This document shows positions 8,025 through 16,900 of a DNA stretch of 64,000 nt, one piece after another. The first letter of the stretch is position 1; each line of letters starts with the position of its first letter. The stretch is taken from positions 368,680-432,679 of the forward strand of contig NZ_JANIOF010000004.1 of the NCBI RefSeq assembly GCF_024733555.1, in the 5' to 3' direction. Under the pieces are notes generated by a model. It was not told where the DNA came from. It did no database searches and saw only the letters and a list, made by a program, of their open reading frames with translations. Position numbers and translations under genes: made by a program. This stretch comes from Paenibacillus sp. SC116 (lineage in GTDB: Bacteria > Bacillota > Bacilli > Paenibacillales > Paenibacillaceae).

Positions 8025-9402
8025 AATTGGCCGCAAGCTATTTCTTACTATCTCATGCATAATTGCATTTGTTTATGTGCTGACTTTTTTGGCAAATACG
8101 TATCTTCTGCCCACTTATTTCTTGCATGAGAAAAAGTCTAATATGGCTGAAATTATGCAGCAATTAGATACAATGTCTGCAAGCAGCTTGACTGCAGAAG
8201 CAGAGCAGCTTTCTTACAAACATAATGTAACGATTGTATTTGCGCGTCACGATGGCAGTGTTAACGATCTTAACGGAACACTGCGTGATAAATTCAACAG
8301 TCGTGGTATCGCTATGAGTAAGTTCTGGATTACAGAAGAGAGTATGGAGAAGCTGAAGAGCGGGACGCATGTTAACAAGTTATATGATCAGGAGAAACTC
8401 AAATCGAGAGTGTTCGTCTCATTTGTGATGAAAGACGATATCGTCTTTGCAGTTGCGGATTCGATTGCACATGCAACAGAAACGATAATGATGGCGAACC
8501 AATTCCATACTTGGATTTTGCTCGTTGCGTTGGTCTTGACGCTGGTACTTGTCGGCTTGTTCTCGAACCGGCTGCTGCGTCCACTTGATCAGCTAAAGCG
8601 TGCAACGGAAGATATCGCTAACTTACATTTTCGTAAAGTAGAAATCAAGACCGGAGATGAAGTGGAGTCACTTGCCCATAGTGTAAATGAAATGAGCGAC
8701 AAGTTGCAGCAAGCACATCAAGAGTTGGCGATTCGCAACCAGAATCTTCAAGGCTTTATTTCTGATGTGTCTCATGAACTTAAGACGCCGATTGCTTTGA
8801 TCAAGGCTTACGCTGCTGGAATGAGAGATGGTTATGATGACGGCAGCTATTTGGAAGTGATTGAGAAGCAAGCGGATGATATGACGACGATGGTGGAAAC
8901 GCTTCTAGAGCTGTCGAGACTGCAAGTCGAGCCCTATGCAGTTGCTTCGTTTGATATGAGAGAGCTAGTTGCTCAGGTGGTTGATACGTATAAACTGACG
9001 CTTCAACAGCAAGGAATAGAGCTGACGATGCATGATGATAAGGACGCTGCGTATATGGTCTTAGCAGATAAAACGAAGATGATGATCGTGTGGAGCAATT
9101 TGATACGTAATGCAATAAGTTACACAACCAATCGACGAATAGATATTACTTTGGCACGACAAGGCAATCTGATACACTGCTCCATCAAAAATGGAGTTGG
9201 GCCTATAGATGAAAAACAATTGGATTTTCTATGGGAACCCTTTTATGTGGTGGAACAGTCGCGCAACAAACAGTTAAGCGGGACAGGACTAGGGTTATCT
9301 ATCGTCAAAACGATTTTGTTGAAGCATCAATCAGACTTTGGTGTTAGAACGATCAATAATGACATCGATTTTTATTTTGAGGTCGAGTTCTCTAGCGGGT
9401 GA
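8017..9402 (+). CDS. Membrane sensor histidine kinase
   Basis: The 461-residue kinase has a membrane segment at about residues 9-30, a roughly 130-residue extracytoplasmic sensor region, a second membrane segment (WILLVALVLTLVLVGLF), a HAMP linker, and a HisKA domain with H253 in SDVSHELKTP. The ATPase domain has an N-box (NLIRNAISYT) and a G2 box (GTGLGLSIV). The ATG at 8017, inside the response-regulator stop region, is preferred over an in-frame GTG/ATG at 7993 because it starts directly at the first membrane helix. It pairs with the response regulator upstream. The stimulus is unknown. Confidence 0.92.
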   Translation: MNKIGRKLFLTISCIIAFVYVLTFLANTYLLPTYFLHEKKSNMAEIMQQLDTMSASSLTAEAEQLSYKHNVTIVFARHDGSVNDLNGTLRDKFNSRGIAMSKFWITEESMEKLKSGTHVNKLYDQEKLKSRVFVSFVMKDDIVFAVADSIAHATETIMMANQFHTWILLVALVLTLVLVGLFSNRLLRPLDQLKRATEDIANLHFRKVEIKTGDEVESLAHSVNEMSDKLQQAHQELAIRNQNLQGFISDVSHELKTPIALIKAYAAGMRDGYDDGSYLEVIEKQADDMTTMVETLLELSRLQVEPYAVASFDMRELVAQVVDTYKLTLQQQGIELTMHDDKDAAYMVLADKTKMMIVWSNLIRNAISYTTNRRIDITLARQGNLIHCSIKNGVGPIDEKQLDFLWEPFYVVEQSRNKQLSGTGLGLSIVKTILLKHQSDFGVRTINNDIDFYFEVEFSSG

Positions 9403-9474
9403 GCTTGTTTCAGTTGTATCAGCTGTGAAGCTAGAACCTAGAACTTAAATGGAATAAGTTGGACAAAAAAGTTT

Positions 9475-9498
9475 AGGCAGCCGTAGGGCTGCCTTTTT
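9475..9498 (+). terminator. Terminator of the IF-3-like/two-component operon
   Basis: AGGCAGCC pairs with GGCTGCCT around a 4-base loop, followed by a T-run. Confidence 0.9.
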
Positions 9499-9575
9499 GT
9501 ATACTACTTTTGTTTCTGTAATATGTCATATTGGTGTAACAAAGCAAGCGTATCATTACTTTTGAGGTGAGGGAG

Positions 9576-10466
9576 TTGCATGTAAATAAACGGCATCATG
9601 ATTATAAATTAATTCGTCGAGTTGCAGTAGCCGCAGGAATAGTATTTATACTGTTATTAACCTTGTTAGCCTATTCAACTTACATAGAGCCGAAGATGTT
9701 AAGAGTAAAGGATATTAACATTGCAAGTGAGTATATTCCACCTTCGTTTGATGATATGACAATCGTTCATTTCTCAGATACACATATAGGTGAATATTAT
9801 GATAACGAAAATCTAAAGAAACTGGTTGACCGAGTAAATCAATTACATCCTGATTTGATTATTTTCACAGGAGATTTGTTCGATCATTACAGCAAGTACG
9901 GCGCGAAACGGGACGAGGCACAGCAATTGCTTGGCCAAATGAAAGCTCATTTAGGTAAATATGCCGTCTATGGCAACCACGATCGCGGTGGAGGCGGAAG
10001 TCGCAAGTATGAACGGTATTTAAAAGAAGCAGGATTTGAAGTGCTGATGAATGAAACGCATCCTATCGTGTTACCTAATGGAGAGAAAATAGTATTAGCT
10101 GGACTTGATGATGCCATGCTAGGTAATCCAGATATCCCGAATACGCTTAGCCAACTGCGAGCAGAGGACTTTAACATTGCAGTTGTGCATCAGCCTGATT
10201 TGGCAGATGAAATTGCTAATTATCCAGTAGATTTGCAGCTATCTGGACATAGTCATGGTGGTCAAGTGCAAACGCCATGGTCGAAGCCTATTTATACACC
10301 GCCATTAGCAGTAACCTATGTAGAGGGAAGGTATATGATCCGTGATGGAAATAAACCGATGCAGCTTTATGTGAATCGCGGCATTGGGACAACTCGGCTG
10401 CCGATCCGATTTATGAATGCACCTGAATTGACCAAGATAACATTAGTTAGAAAGGGAGATTCCTAA
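9576..10466 (+). CDS. Membrane-anchored calcineurin-like metallophosphoesterase (YkuE/YaeI type)
   Basis: The 296-residue protein has one N-terminal membrane helix (about residues 14-32) and all five metallophosphoesterase motifs in order: HFSDTHIG, IIFTGDLFD, VYGNHDRG, VVHQPD and LSGHSHGGQ. These bind two metal ions. Related proteins hydrolyse lipid-linked or other phosphoesters at the membrane surface; the substrate here is unknown. The TTG at 9576 is preferred because AGGTGA lies 5 bases before it. An in-frame GTG at 9567 overlaps that site. Confidence 0.88.
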   Translation: MHVNKRHHDYKLIRRVAVAAGIVFILLLTLLAYSTYIEPKMLRVKDINIASEYIPPSFDDMTIVHFSDTHIGEYYDNENLKKLVDRVNQLHPDLIIFTGDLFDHYSKYGAKRDEAQQLLGQMKAHLGKYAVYGNHDRGGGGSRKYERYLKEAGFEVLMNETHPIVLPNGEKIVLAGLDDAMLGNPDIPNTLSQLRAEDFNIAVVHQPDLADEIANYPVDLQLSGHSHGGQVQTPWSKPIYTPPLAVTYVEGRYMIRDGNKPMQLYVNRGIGTTRLPIRFMNAPELTKITLVRKGDS

Positions 10467-10543
10467 GAAGGCAAATGCCTCCTGCACAAAAGCAAGAGGC
10501 GGCTAGGCTGAAAATTGTAATTATGATCCTGCGCGTACAAGTA

Positions 10544-11356
10544 TCACTTTGCAGGTGCTGGAGCAATTGGCAGCTGGGGAGGTGCCATCAAATGGTCTAA
10601 ACTTGCGAATTCATATCCTTGTCTGTGAGCTTCGTCGATAATTCTGCCAAGGGCTGCTGCATTATCTTTGGATATAGAGTGGAGCAGAAGTACGGCTCCT
10701 GGATGCAGTTGTCGAACGACATTATCGTATGCATACTGGCCCCCGCGCTGTTGATTGACATCCCAATCTTTATAAGCGATGGACCAAAATACATTGGTGT
10801 ATCCAAGTTTGTGACTAAGCGCAAGTGAGCGTTCGTTAAATATTCCACGAGGGGGACGAAGATAACGCATTTGCTTCTGACCCGTCACAGCAGATACTGC
10901 CGTTTTAACTTTCTCCAATTCTTCGGTAAGTTTTGCGTCAGAAATCGTGGTCATATCAGGATGGCTCCAGGAATGGTTACCAATGAGATGACCTTCTGCG
11001 ATCATGCGTTTTAGCAAGTCAGGTTGCGTATCAATATAATGGCCTGTCACGAAGAAAATGGCAGGTACTTTTTTGGATTTCAACGTATCAAGTATATTGG
11101 AGGTTAATCCATTTTCATAGCCGTTATCGAAAGTGAGATAGAGCGTTTTCGAGCGAGTGTTTCCAAGAAAAATGGAGCCATGCTTTTCAATAACGCTTTT
11201 AAACCCTTCCTCATCAATGGAAGGTAGCTGGCCGTTCTTGCTCTTTTTGAATCCAAAATGGAAAGTCGGGCTGTAGGCAGCTGCTTGTACAGATAGTCCG
11301 TATGGAACAGTCAAGATGGCAATTGCCAAGAGAGCTGCAAAATAACGTTTTAGCAT
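10544..11356 (-). CDS. pdaA: PdaA-type polysaccharide deacetylase (delta-lactam-forming N-acetylmuramic acid deacetylase)
   Basis: The 270-residue secreted protein has a signal peptide ending near VQAAA and a NodB-type deacetylase domain. The variant first motif LTFDNGYENG (instead of TFDDGP) is characteristic of PdaA. HSWSHPDM supplies the metal histidines and RYLRPPRG the next motif, with WSIAYKDW and LLLHSI later. PdaA removes the acetyl group from muramic acid so that muramic-delta-lactam forms in the spore cortex, which germination lytic enzymes need. AGGAG precedes the ATG. The next upstream gene on this strand encodes another deacetylase. Confidence 0.9.
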   Translation of the reverse strand: MLKRYFAALLAIAILTVPYGLSVQAAAYSPTFHFGFKKSKNGQLPSIDEEGFKSVIEKHGSIFLGNTRSKTLYLTFDNGYENGLTSNILDTLKSKKVPAIFFVTGHYIDTQPDLLKRMIAEGHLIGNHSWSHPDMTTISDAKLTEELEKVKTAVSAVTGQKQMRYLRPPRGIFNERSLALSHKLGYTNVFWSIAYKDWDVNQQRGGQYAYDNVVRQLHPGAVLLLHSISKDNAAALGRIIDEAHRQGYEFASLDHLMAPPQLPIAPAPAK

Positions 11357-11429
11357 AGGTAACTCCTTACGATAAATTCCTGTTATGTGCGGTTATTGTA
11401 TTACTATTTGTATATTGCCTGTATTTGAT

Positions 11430-12218
11430 TCATAAACGTGGCTGTTTTCGTTCTCTTCCTTCTTGGCGCTTTTGGTGAACTTTTCGCTGTGGATCCGAGT
11501 GTTTAATTAATTCAGATACCGTTACAAATTGATAGCCTCTTCGTTTTAATTCAGGCAAAATTAATTCAAGTGCTTGTGGAGTCTGGGTGCGCCCATGTAC
11601 ATAATCGTGGAACAGAACAATATCGCCATTTCGCGCATTGTTTAATACCTTGTTTTTAATTTTGTTAATACCAGGTAAATCCCAGTCTCTCGTATCTTGG
11701 TGCCACGACCACATAATACATTTCAACCCCTGCTGTTTGCTCGTATCAACGATAAGGTCGTTATAATTACCGCCTGGTGGTCGGAACAAAGTAGGTGTTT
11801 GTCCAGTCGCGGTTTGAATGGCTTGCTGCGTCATCTGGATTTCTTTAAGGATCAGATTGGGAGATGACTTGCGATTGAAATATACGTGATTGTACGTATG
11901 ATTGGCCATTTCGTGTCCATCTTCTACAATTCTTTTGGCGAGCTGAGGATATTTGGTTACGCGTTTGCCAATGACGAAGAACGTACTTTTTACGTCATAT
12001 CGCTTCAAAATATCCAATATGGCCACTGTTTGTCTTGGGTCCGGACCATCATCGAACGTAAGTGCCATCATTTTATGTTCTGTCTTTGCCTCCCATATGA
12101 TTGAACCTTGTTGTTCATATTCTTGCCGACTTCTTTTTGCAGGAGCTGAAAATGCTGTTTGGGTGGCAATTATGAAACAAAATACGAGAAGGAGCCAGTA
12201 GCCTGATTGTTTGCGCAT
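11430..12218 (-). CDS. Secreted polysaccharide (chitooligosaccharide/peptidoglycan) deacetylase
   Basis: The 262-residue protein has an N-terminal signal or anchor segment (MRKQSGYWLLLVFCFIIATQ form) and the NodB motifs LTFDDGPDPRQT, HTYNHVYF, LFRPPGGNYN and VLFHDYVHG. It deacetylates N-acetylated sugars of peptidoglycan or chitin-like polymers; the exact substrate is open. The ATG at 12218 (AAGGTGAT upstream) is preferred over the in-frame ATG at 12311 because the signal peptide starts there. It lies 73 bp upstream of pdaA on the same strand and may be co-transcribed with it. Confidence 0.87.
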   Translation of the reverse strand: MRKQSGYWLLLVFCFIIATQTAFSAPAKRSRQEYEQQGSIIWEAKTEHKMMALTFDDGPDPRQTVAILDILKRYDVKSTFFVIGKRVTKYPQLAKRIVEDGHEMANHTYNHVYFNRKSSPNLILKEIQMTQQAIQTATGQTPTLFRPPGGNYNDLIVDTSKQQGLKCIMWSWHQDTRDWDLPGINKIKNKVLNNARNGDIVLFHDYVHGRTQTPQALELILPELKRRGYQFVTVSELIKHSDPQRKVHQKRQEGRERKQPRL

Positions 12219-12524
12219 ACGTATCACCTTATGTTTGATTAAGTATTTGAACACCAAGAACGTAATGGGTTGCTTGAATTCTCCATCTATTGTGTGACCA
12301 CTAGTAGTCATTTAATCTGGATGATGATGGTAAATGAGTTGAGAACAGCATCTATCAACGTATTAACATGAAATGGGTTGGTCCAAAATAATGGAGGTCG
12401 TAATTGTTTCTTAGGCAGAAAATGCAATAAAACGAATCATTCCCAAAATGAAAATAATTCGTTATAATAGTGGATAGAGCTTAACGGAGAAAAAATAAGC
12501 TACTATATATTCGTATTGAATATG

Positions 12525-12663
12525 GATCTTCAGGGCAAGGTGAAATTCCTTACCGGCGGTAAAAGCTGTTCGATAGCTCAAGCCCGCGACTCCCTGCGTT
12601 TACGTAGGGACTGACTTGGTGTGAATCCAAGGCCGACGGTTAAAGTCCGGATGGGAGAAGATC
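12525..12663 (+). ncRNA. FMN riboswitch (RFN element)
   Basis: The conserved RFN core is present in order: AGGGCAAGGTGAAATTCCTT, ACCGGCGGT, AGCCCGCGA, a variable hairpin (CCCTGCGTTTACGTAGGG), TTGGTGTGAATCCAAGGCC, GACGGT and AAAGTCCGGATGGGAGAAG. The closing helix P1 is GATCTTC (12525-12531) with GAAGATC (12657-12663). It binds flavin mononucleotide and turns down the downstream gene. It precedes an EamA transporter rather than ribDEAH or ribU. Confidence 0.96.
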
Positions 12664-12776
12664 GCATAAGCGTTTCGCATGACCAATTGAATATTTTAGG
12701 TCTATTGTTGAGATCAGCTTATATCGAGTCATCCAATGACAGATAAGCGATGTTTGTCCTTTTCAGCTAAGATCCT

Positions 12777-12807
12777 ATATTCAACGACCCAGGAGGTTAT
12801 TGAATAT
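12777..12807 (+). promoter_or_regulatory. Hairpin enclosing the ribosome-binding site, likely riboswitch expression platform
   Basis: ATATTCAA (12777-12784) pairs with TTGAATAT (12800-12807) and an inner ACC/GGT pairing holds the AGGAGG at 12791-12796, with the ATG starting at 12806 inside the stem. This is what a translation-controlling riboswitch would need. No T-run terminator is seen between aptamer and gene, so translational control is inferred. Confidence 0.55.
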
Positions 12808-13726
12808 GGACACGCATGCATTGGCTGATCAGCGGAGTACATTCTCAAGCAAAGGGGTGTGGCTCGTTGCACTTGGGGCCGCATTTTGGGGATTAGGACC
12901 GCTGTTCCGTGTACTTGTGTTGGAGTATTTAACATCCACACAAATCGTATTATTGGAACATCTCGTATTGTTGGTGTTTGCTGCACCTATCGTGTGGAAA
13001 CATCGTGCAGAGTTAAAAGGGGCCAATTGGAAACATTGGGGTGCTTTGCTCTTCGTTTCTTGGGGAGGCTCTGTAATGGCAACCATTATGTTCACAGAAG
13101 CATTTGCAACAGGAAATGTGAACACTGTACTTCTGTTACAGAAACTGCAACCGTTATTTGCCGTTATACTAGCACGCTTTCTTCTGAAGGAGAAGCTGCC
13201 GAATCGATTTGGTTATTTATTAGCTGTAGCACTTATCGGCACGTATTTACTTACATTCGGATGGTCATTGCCACAAGGTACGATGAATGATGTCGTAGGT
13301 ATGAGCAGTTTGCTGGCATTGGGAGCTGCATTGCTATGGGGTGGATCGACGGTTATGGGGCGATTCATGCTTGATAAAATGCAATATGAAACGGTTACGG
13401 CATTAAGATTTTTACTGGCACTTCCATTATTGTTCGTCTTTACTTGGTCTGAGAATGCGAGTTGGAGCGTGCCGCCTAGTGAGTACGGATCGATTACATT
13501 TTATATTATTTTGCAAGCGGTACTGCTAGGGTTATTCAGTATTTTACTGTACTACCGAGGCTTGTCCGAAACAAAGGCATCCTACGCTACGCTAGCAGAG
13601 CTGTCATTCCCCCTTGTAGGGATGATGATGAACTGGATTGTTTTCAATCAAGTGGTTACAATTGCACAATTAACAGGCTTTGTTCTCATTTGGGTTGCAT
13701 TATTCTATGTGTCCAGACAGCAGTAG
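12806..13726 (+). CDS. EamA/DMT-family transporter under FMN riboswitch, probable riboflavin (precursor) transporter
   Basis: The 306-residue protein has about ten membrane helices arranged as two EamA repeats (for example WLVALGAAFWGLGPLFRV and LLALGAALLWGGSTVMG). The drug/metabolite transporter superfamily includes flavin-riboswitch-linked transporters (ImpX and RibN types). The FMN riboswitch directly upstream therefore suggests uptake or export of riboflavin or a flavin. The ATG at 12806 lies 9 bases after AGGAGG. It is monocistronic, with a terminator 37 bp downstream. Confidence 0.88.
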   Translation: MDTHALADQRSTFSSKGVWLVALGAAFWGLGPLFRVLVLEYLTSTQIVLLEHLVLLVFAAPIVWKHRAELKGANWKHWGALLFVSWGGSVMATIMFTEAFATGNVNTVLLLQKLQPLFAVILARFLLKEKLPNRFGYLLAVALIGTYLLTFGWSLPQGTMNDVVGMSSLLALGAALLWGGSTVMGRFMLDKMQYETVTALRFLLALPLLFVFTWSENASWSVPPSEYGSITFYIILQAVLLGLFSILLYYRGLSETKASYATLAELSFPLVGMMMNWIVFNQVVTIAQLTGFVLIWVALFYVSRQQ

Positions 13727-13762
13727 GAAAGCCATTGACGTGATATATATATAAATGAAGCC

Positions 13763-13790
13763 AAGGAGAGCGATATGCTCTCCTTTTTTT
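13763..13790 (+). terminator. Terminator of the EamA gene
   Basis: AAGGAGAGC pairs with GCTCTCCTT around GATAT, followed by seven T. Confidence 0.92.
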
Positions 13791-13958
13791 GCGTGCTGTT
13801 TATCTATTATCCACTTCATTCTTTATATGTGTTAGAGGGTGAAATAATTAGATTTGTCCTGAGTAACGGACTTGCAATTTCGTGCTCGAACCTCAATATA
13901 CATATAGATGATATTATGATGTTCATCGCATGTGATAGCGGTGAAAGGAGGATGAACG

Positions 13959-16900
13959 ATGCCATTCGTACAGCGGTTCACCGTGACCAGTGCAGGTGCA
14001 CTCACATTCACAGGGAACGCTTTATCTTTAACGAAAATTGCTAATCAGCTTCTGCCAGGAACTCTTGATGCTTCGGGGACATTTATTACGACGAACACCG
14101 CACTTACAGCTCCAGGCTGGTTTCCAGGAACGACACTTGATTATACGCTCAACTCCTCTGCAGCTGTGCTTCGCATTCCATCAGGCAGTACGATAGAGCA
14201 TGCGGAGTTAATTTGGTCAGCGAACTACTCAACACCTATTGGGAATGTAACGCCTTTTATTCGAGATCCGGTTCAATTTAGAACTCCGCAAGGGACTTTT
14301 ACGATTACTCCGACAAACTTTTTTACCAATGCCAGCCCAGTTAATCCAAGTGTCCAATGGTATACCAATACCGCTGATGTTACTTCACTTGTGCAGGCTG
14401 GCGGAGCAGGTACTTATGCAACGGGGAGTGTACCAGCATTTATTGCCGCAGCTGATAATCAAACCACTCATTCCGGTTGGACACTGGCGGTATCCTATCG
14501 GAATCCTGCTTTTCCGTTTCGGAATAAATCTATTTTTGTGGGGCAGGATTTAGTGGGCCTTCCCCCTATATTTAATATCGACATTACGGTTTCTGGCTTT
14601 TCATCTCCAACAACAGGCCCTGTAACTGGTCGAATTCTCCTATCTTCGCATGATGGAGATCCATTTGCAGGTGGGGATGTTGCCATGTTCGGTCCCAATA
14701 CGTCCAGCTTAGTGACATTATCGGGACCTAATAACTTAGCAACTAACTTTTTCCAAGCTCAAATTAATAATGACTCAGGCAACTTAGATACTTCAGGTAC
14801 GTTCGGGAACCGTAATGCAGTTGCAGGCAACCCAGGCTTCTATACGACAGGATCTCGCTTGGCCTATGATATTACAAATGTAGATGCCTCAGCTGGTTTG
14901 TTTAACTCACAGACGTCTGGCGTACTGCGAATTACGACCTCATCGGATGTTATTCTTCCGAATGGAATAGGGATTCAGATCGATGTCAATCAGCCTTTAT
15001 TATCGATTGACAAGGAGAGTAGTACCACTACTGCTCGTGAAGGGGATGTTATTACTTATACTGCTGTTATTACAAACAGTGGTGCTGCTAATGCAGACAG
15101 CGTTATTTTCACCGATCCGATTCCAGTGGGAACGACATTTATTCCAAACACCGTATCGATTGATGGTGGACCCCCGCAAACAGGTCTAAGCCCTATAACC
15201 GGAATTAATTTAGGCACCATTCCTGTCAGTGGAAGTAGAAGAGTTACGTTCCAGGTACGTGTAAATACAGGTGGGGTGCCGCCACAAATTTCGAATACAT
15301 CGAGTGCGACATTTACATTTATAAGTGTTCCAGGAGGGCCTGTTCTAGAGGGAAGTGTCGTATCCAACGAAGTAGTCGTCAACTTGATTTCGGTCAGTAT
15401 TACGAAAACAGCCACCCCAACATCCGCTCTTCCAGGTCAAGATGTACTGTATACAGTTACGGTTCTTAATAATGGCGGTGCGACATTAACCAATGTGAGA
15501 ATTACGGATGCCACGCTAGGATTGAACGAAACGCTTTCCATGTTGGCTCCTGGGGAATCATTAAGATTTGAGATTAATTTCACAATTCCACTTGGGACGC
15601 CAGCGGGCTCGATATTTGTGAATAGAGCGGCTGTTGTCACGAATGAAACATCAGATGAAGCCTTTTTCCAAGTGAATGTGTTGGCTGCACCGTCACTATC
15701 CATTAATAAAGTGGCAGATCGAACGATGGTAGCAGCGGGAGATACGATATTTTACACGATAGAAGTTGTTAACACGGGAAATAGCACCCTTACTAACGTA
15801 CGAGTAACAGATTCGTTATTAGGTATTGATACACTTATTGGAACGCTGCTTGAAGGAGAAAGTCAGTTTGTGTTTGGCGAGTTCACGGTGCCGGTGGGTT
15901 CATCGGGTACGGTTACGAATACGGCAACGGGGACTTCTAACGAAGCTGCGACTGTGAGTGATAGTGAAACGGTCACGATTACTCCGCAGCCAGCGTTGTT
16001 TGTGCGCAAGCGGGCCGTACAGCCTGAAGTGGAAGCTGGATCTCCGGCCATGTTTGAGATCGAATATGGAAATGCAGGAAATGTCACGTTAACCAATGTC
16101 GTCGTGTCCGACCCTCAATTAAATATTAATGAAGTCGTCCCAGTTTTGGAACCAGGCGAAGCATTTATAATAACGGGTGCGTTGGATATTCCATTTGGCA
16201 CTCCACCGGGTACGGTTATTACCAATACGGTTACCGTTTCATCCGATCAAGTTGGAACTCAAACTTCACAAGCGACCGTTACTGTACTTCAGCCAGCGTT
16301 TCCTATTATTGAATTAAGCAAATTTGTAGATCGTGAGACAACCGCTCCTGGGGAGACGATTACCTATACTATCATTATTTCAAATACGGGTTTTATTTCT
16401 TTGACAAATGTGAATGTAATCGACCCGCTATTAGGTATTAATCAGGTTATCCCAGAGATATTGCCTAGTGATTCGTTTATTATTGAATCTGATTTCACGG
16501 TTCCGTTAGATACGCCTGATGGTTCTTCTATCGTTAATACGGTCACAGCTACATCGGATCAAACACTGCCAGTAGAGACCACGAATGTACTACCTGTTCA
16601 GTCGATTTTTGGATTGGAAATTACCAAAACGGTTGAGCCTGCTACTGCTCTTCCTGGTGACGAAGTTCAGTTTACGATTATTGTTCGAAATACAGGTAAT
16701 CGTACACTTACGAATGTGCGTATTACAGACCCAATCGTTGAGCTTGATACCGTGCTAGAGAACTTAGCGCCTGGTGGAGAGGTAGACATTACTTCATTCC
16801 TTATCATTCCTGCTGGAACTCCTATTGGCAATTTCGAAAATACCGCTACCGCTTCTGCGGATAGTGTGCCTACACAGAGCTTTACGGCTACAGTGGAAAT

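Noticed and set aside
13860..13958. A sigma-K promoter (CATANNNTA) upstream of the DUF11 gene.
   Set aside because: CATATAGAT and CATGTGATA each miss the consensus at one or more positions, and no -35 AC is placed convincingly.
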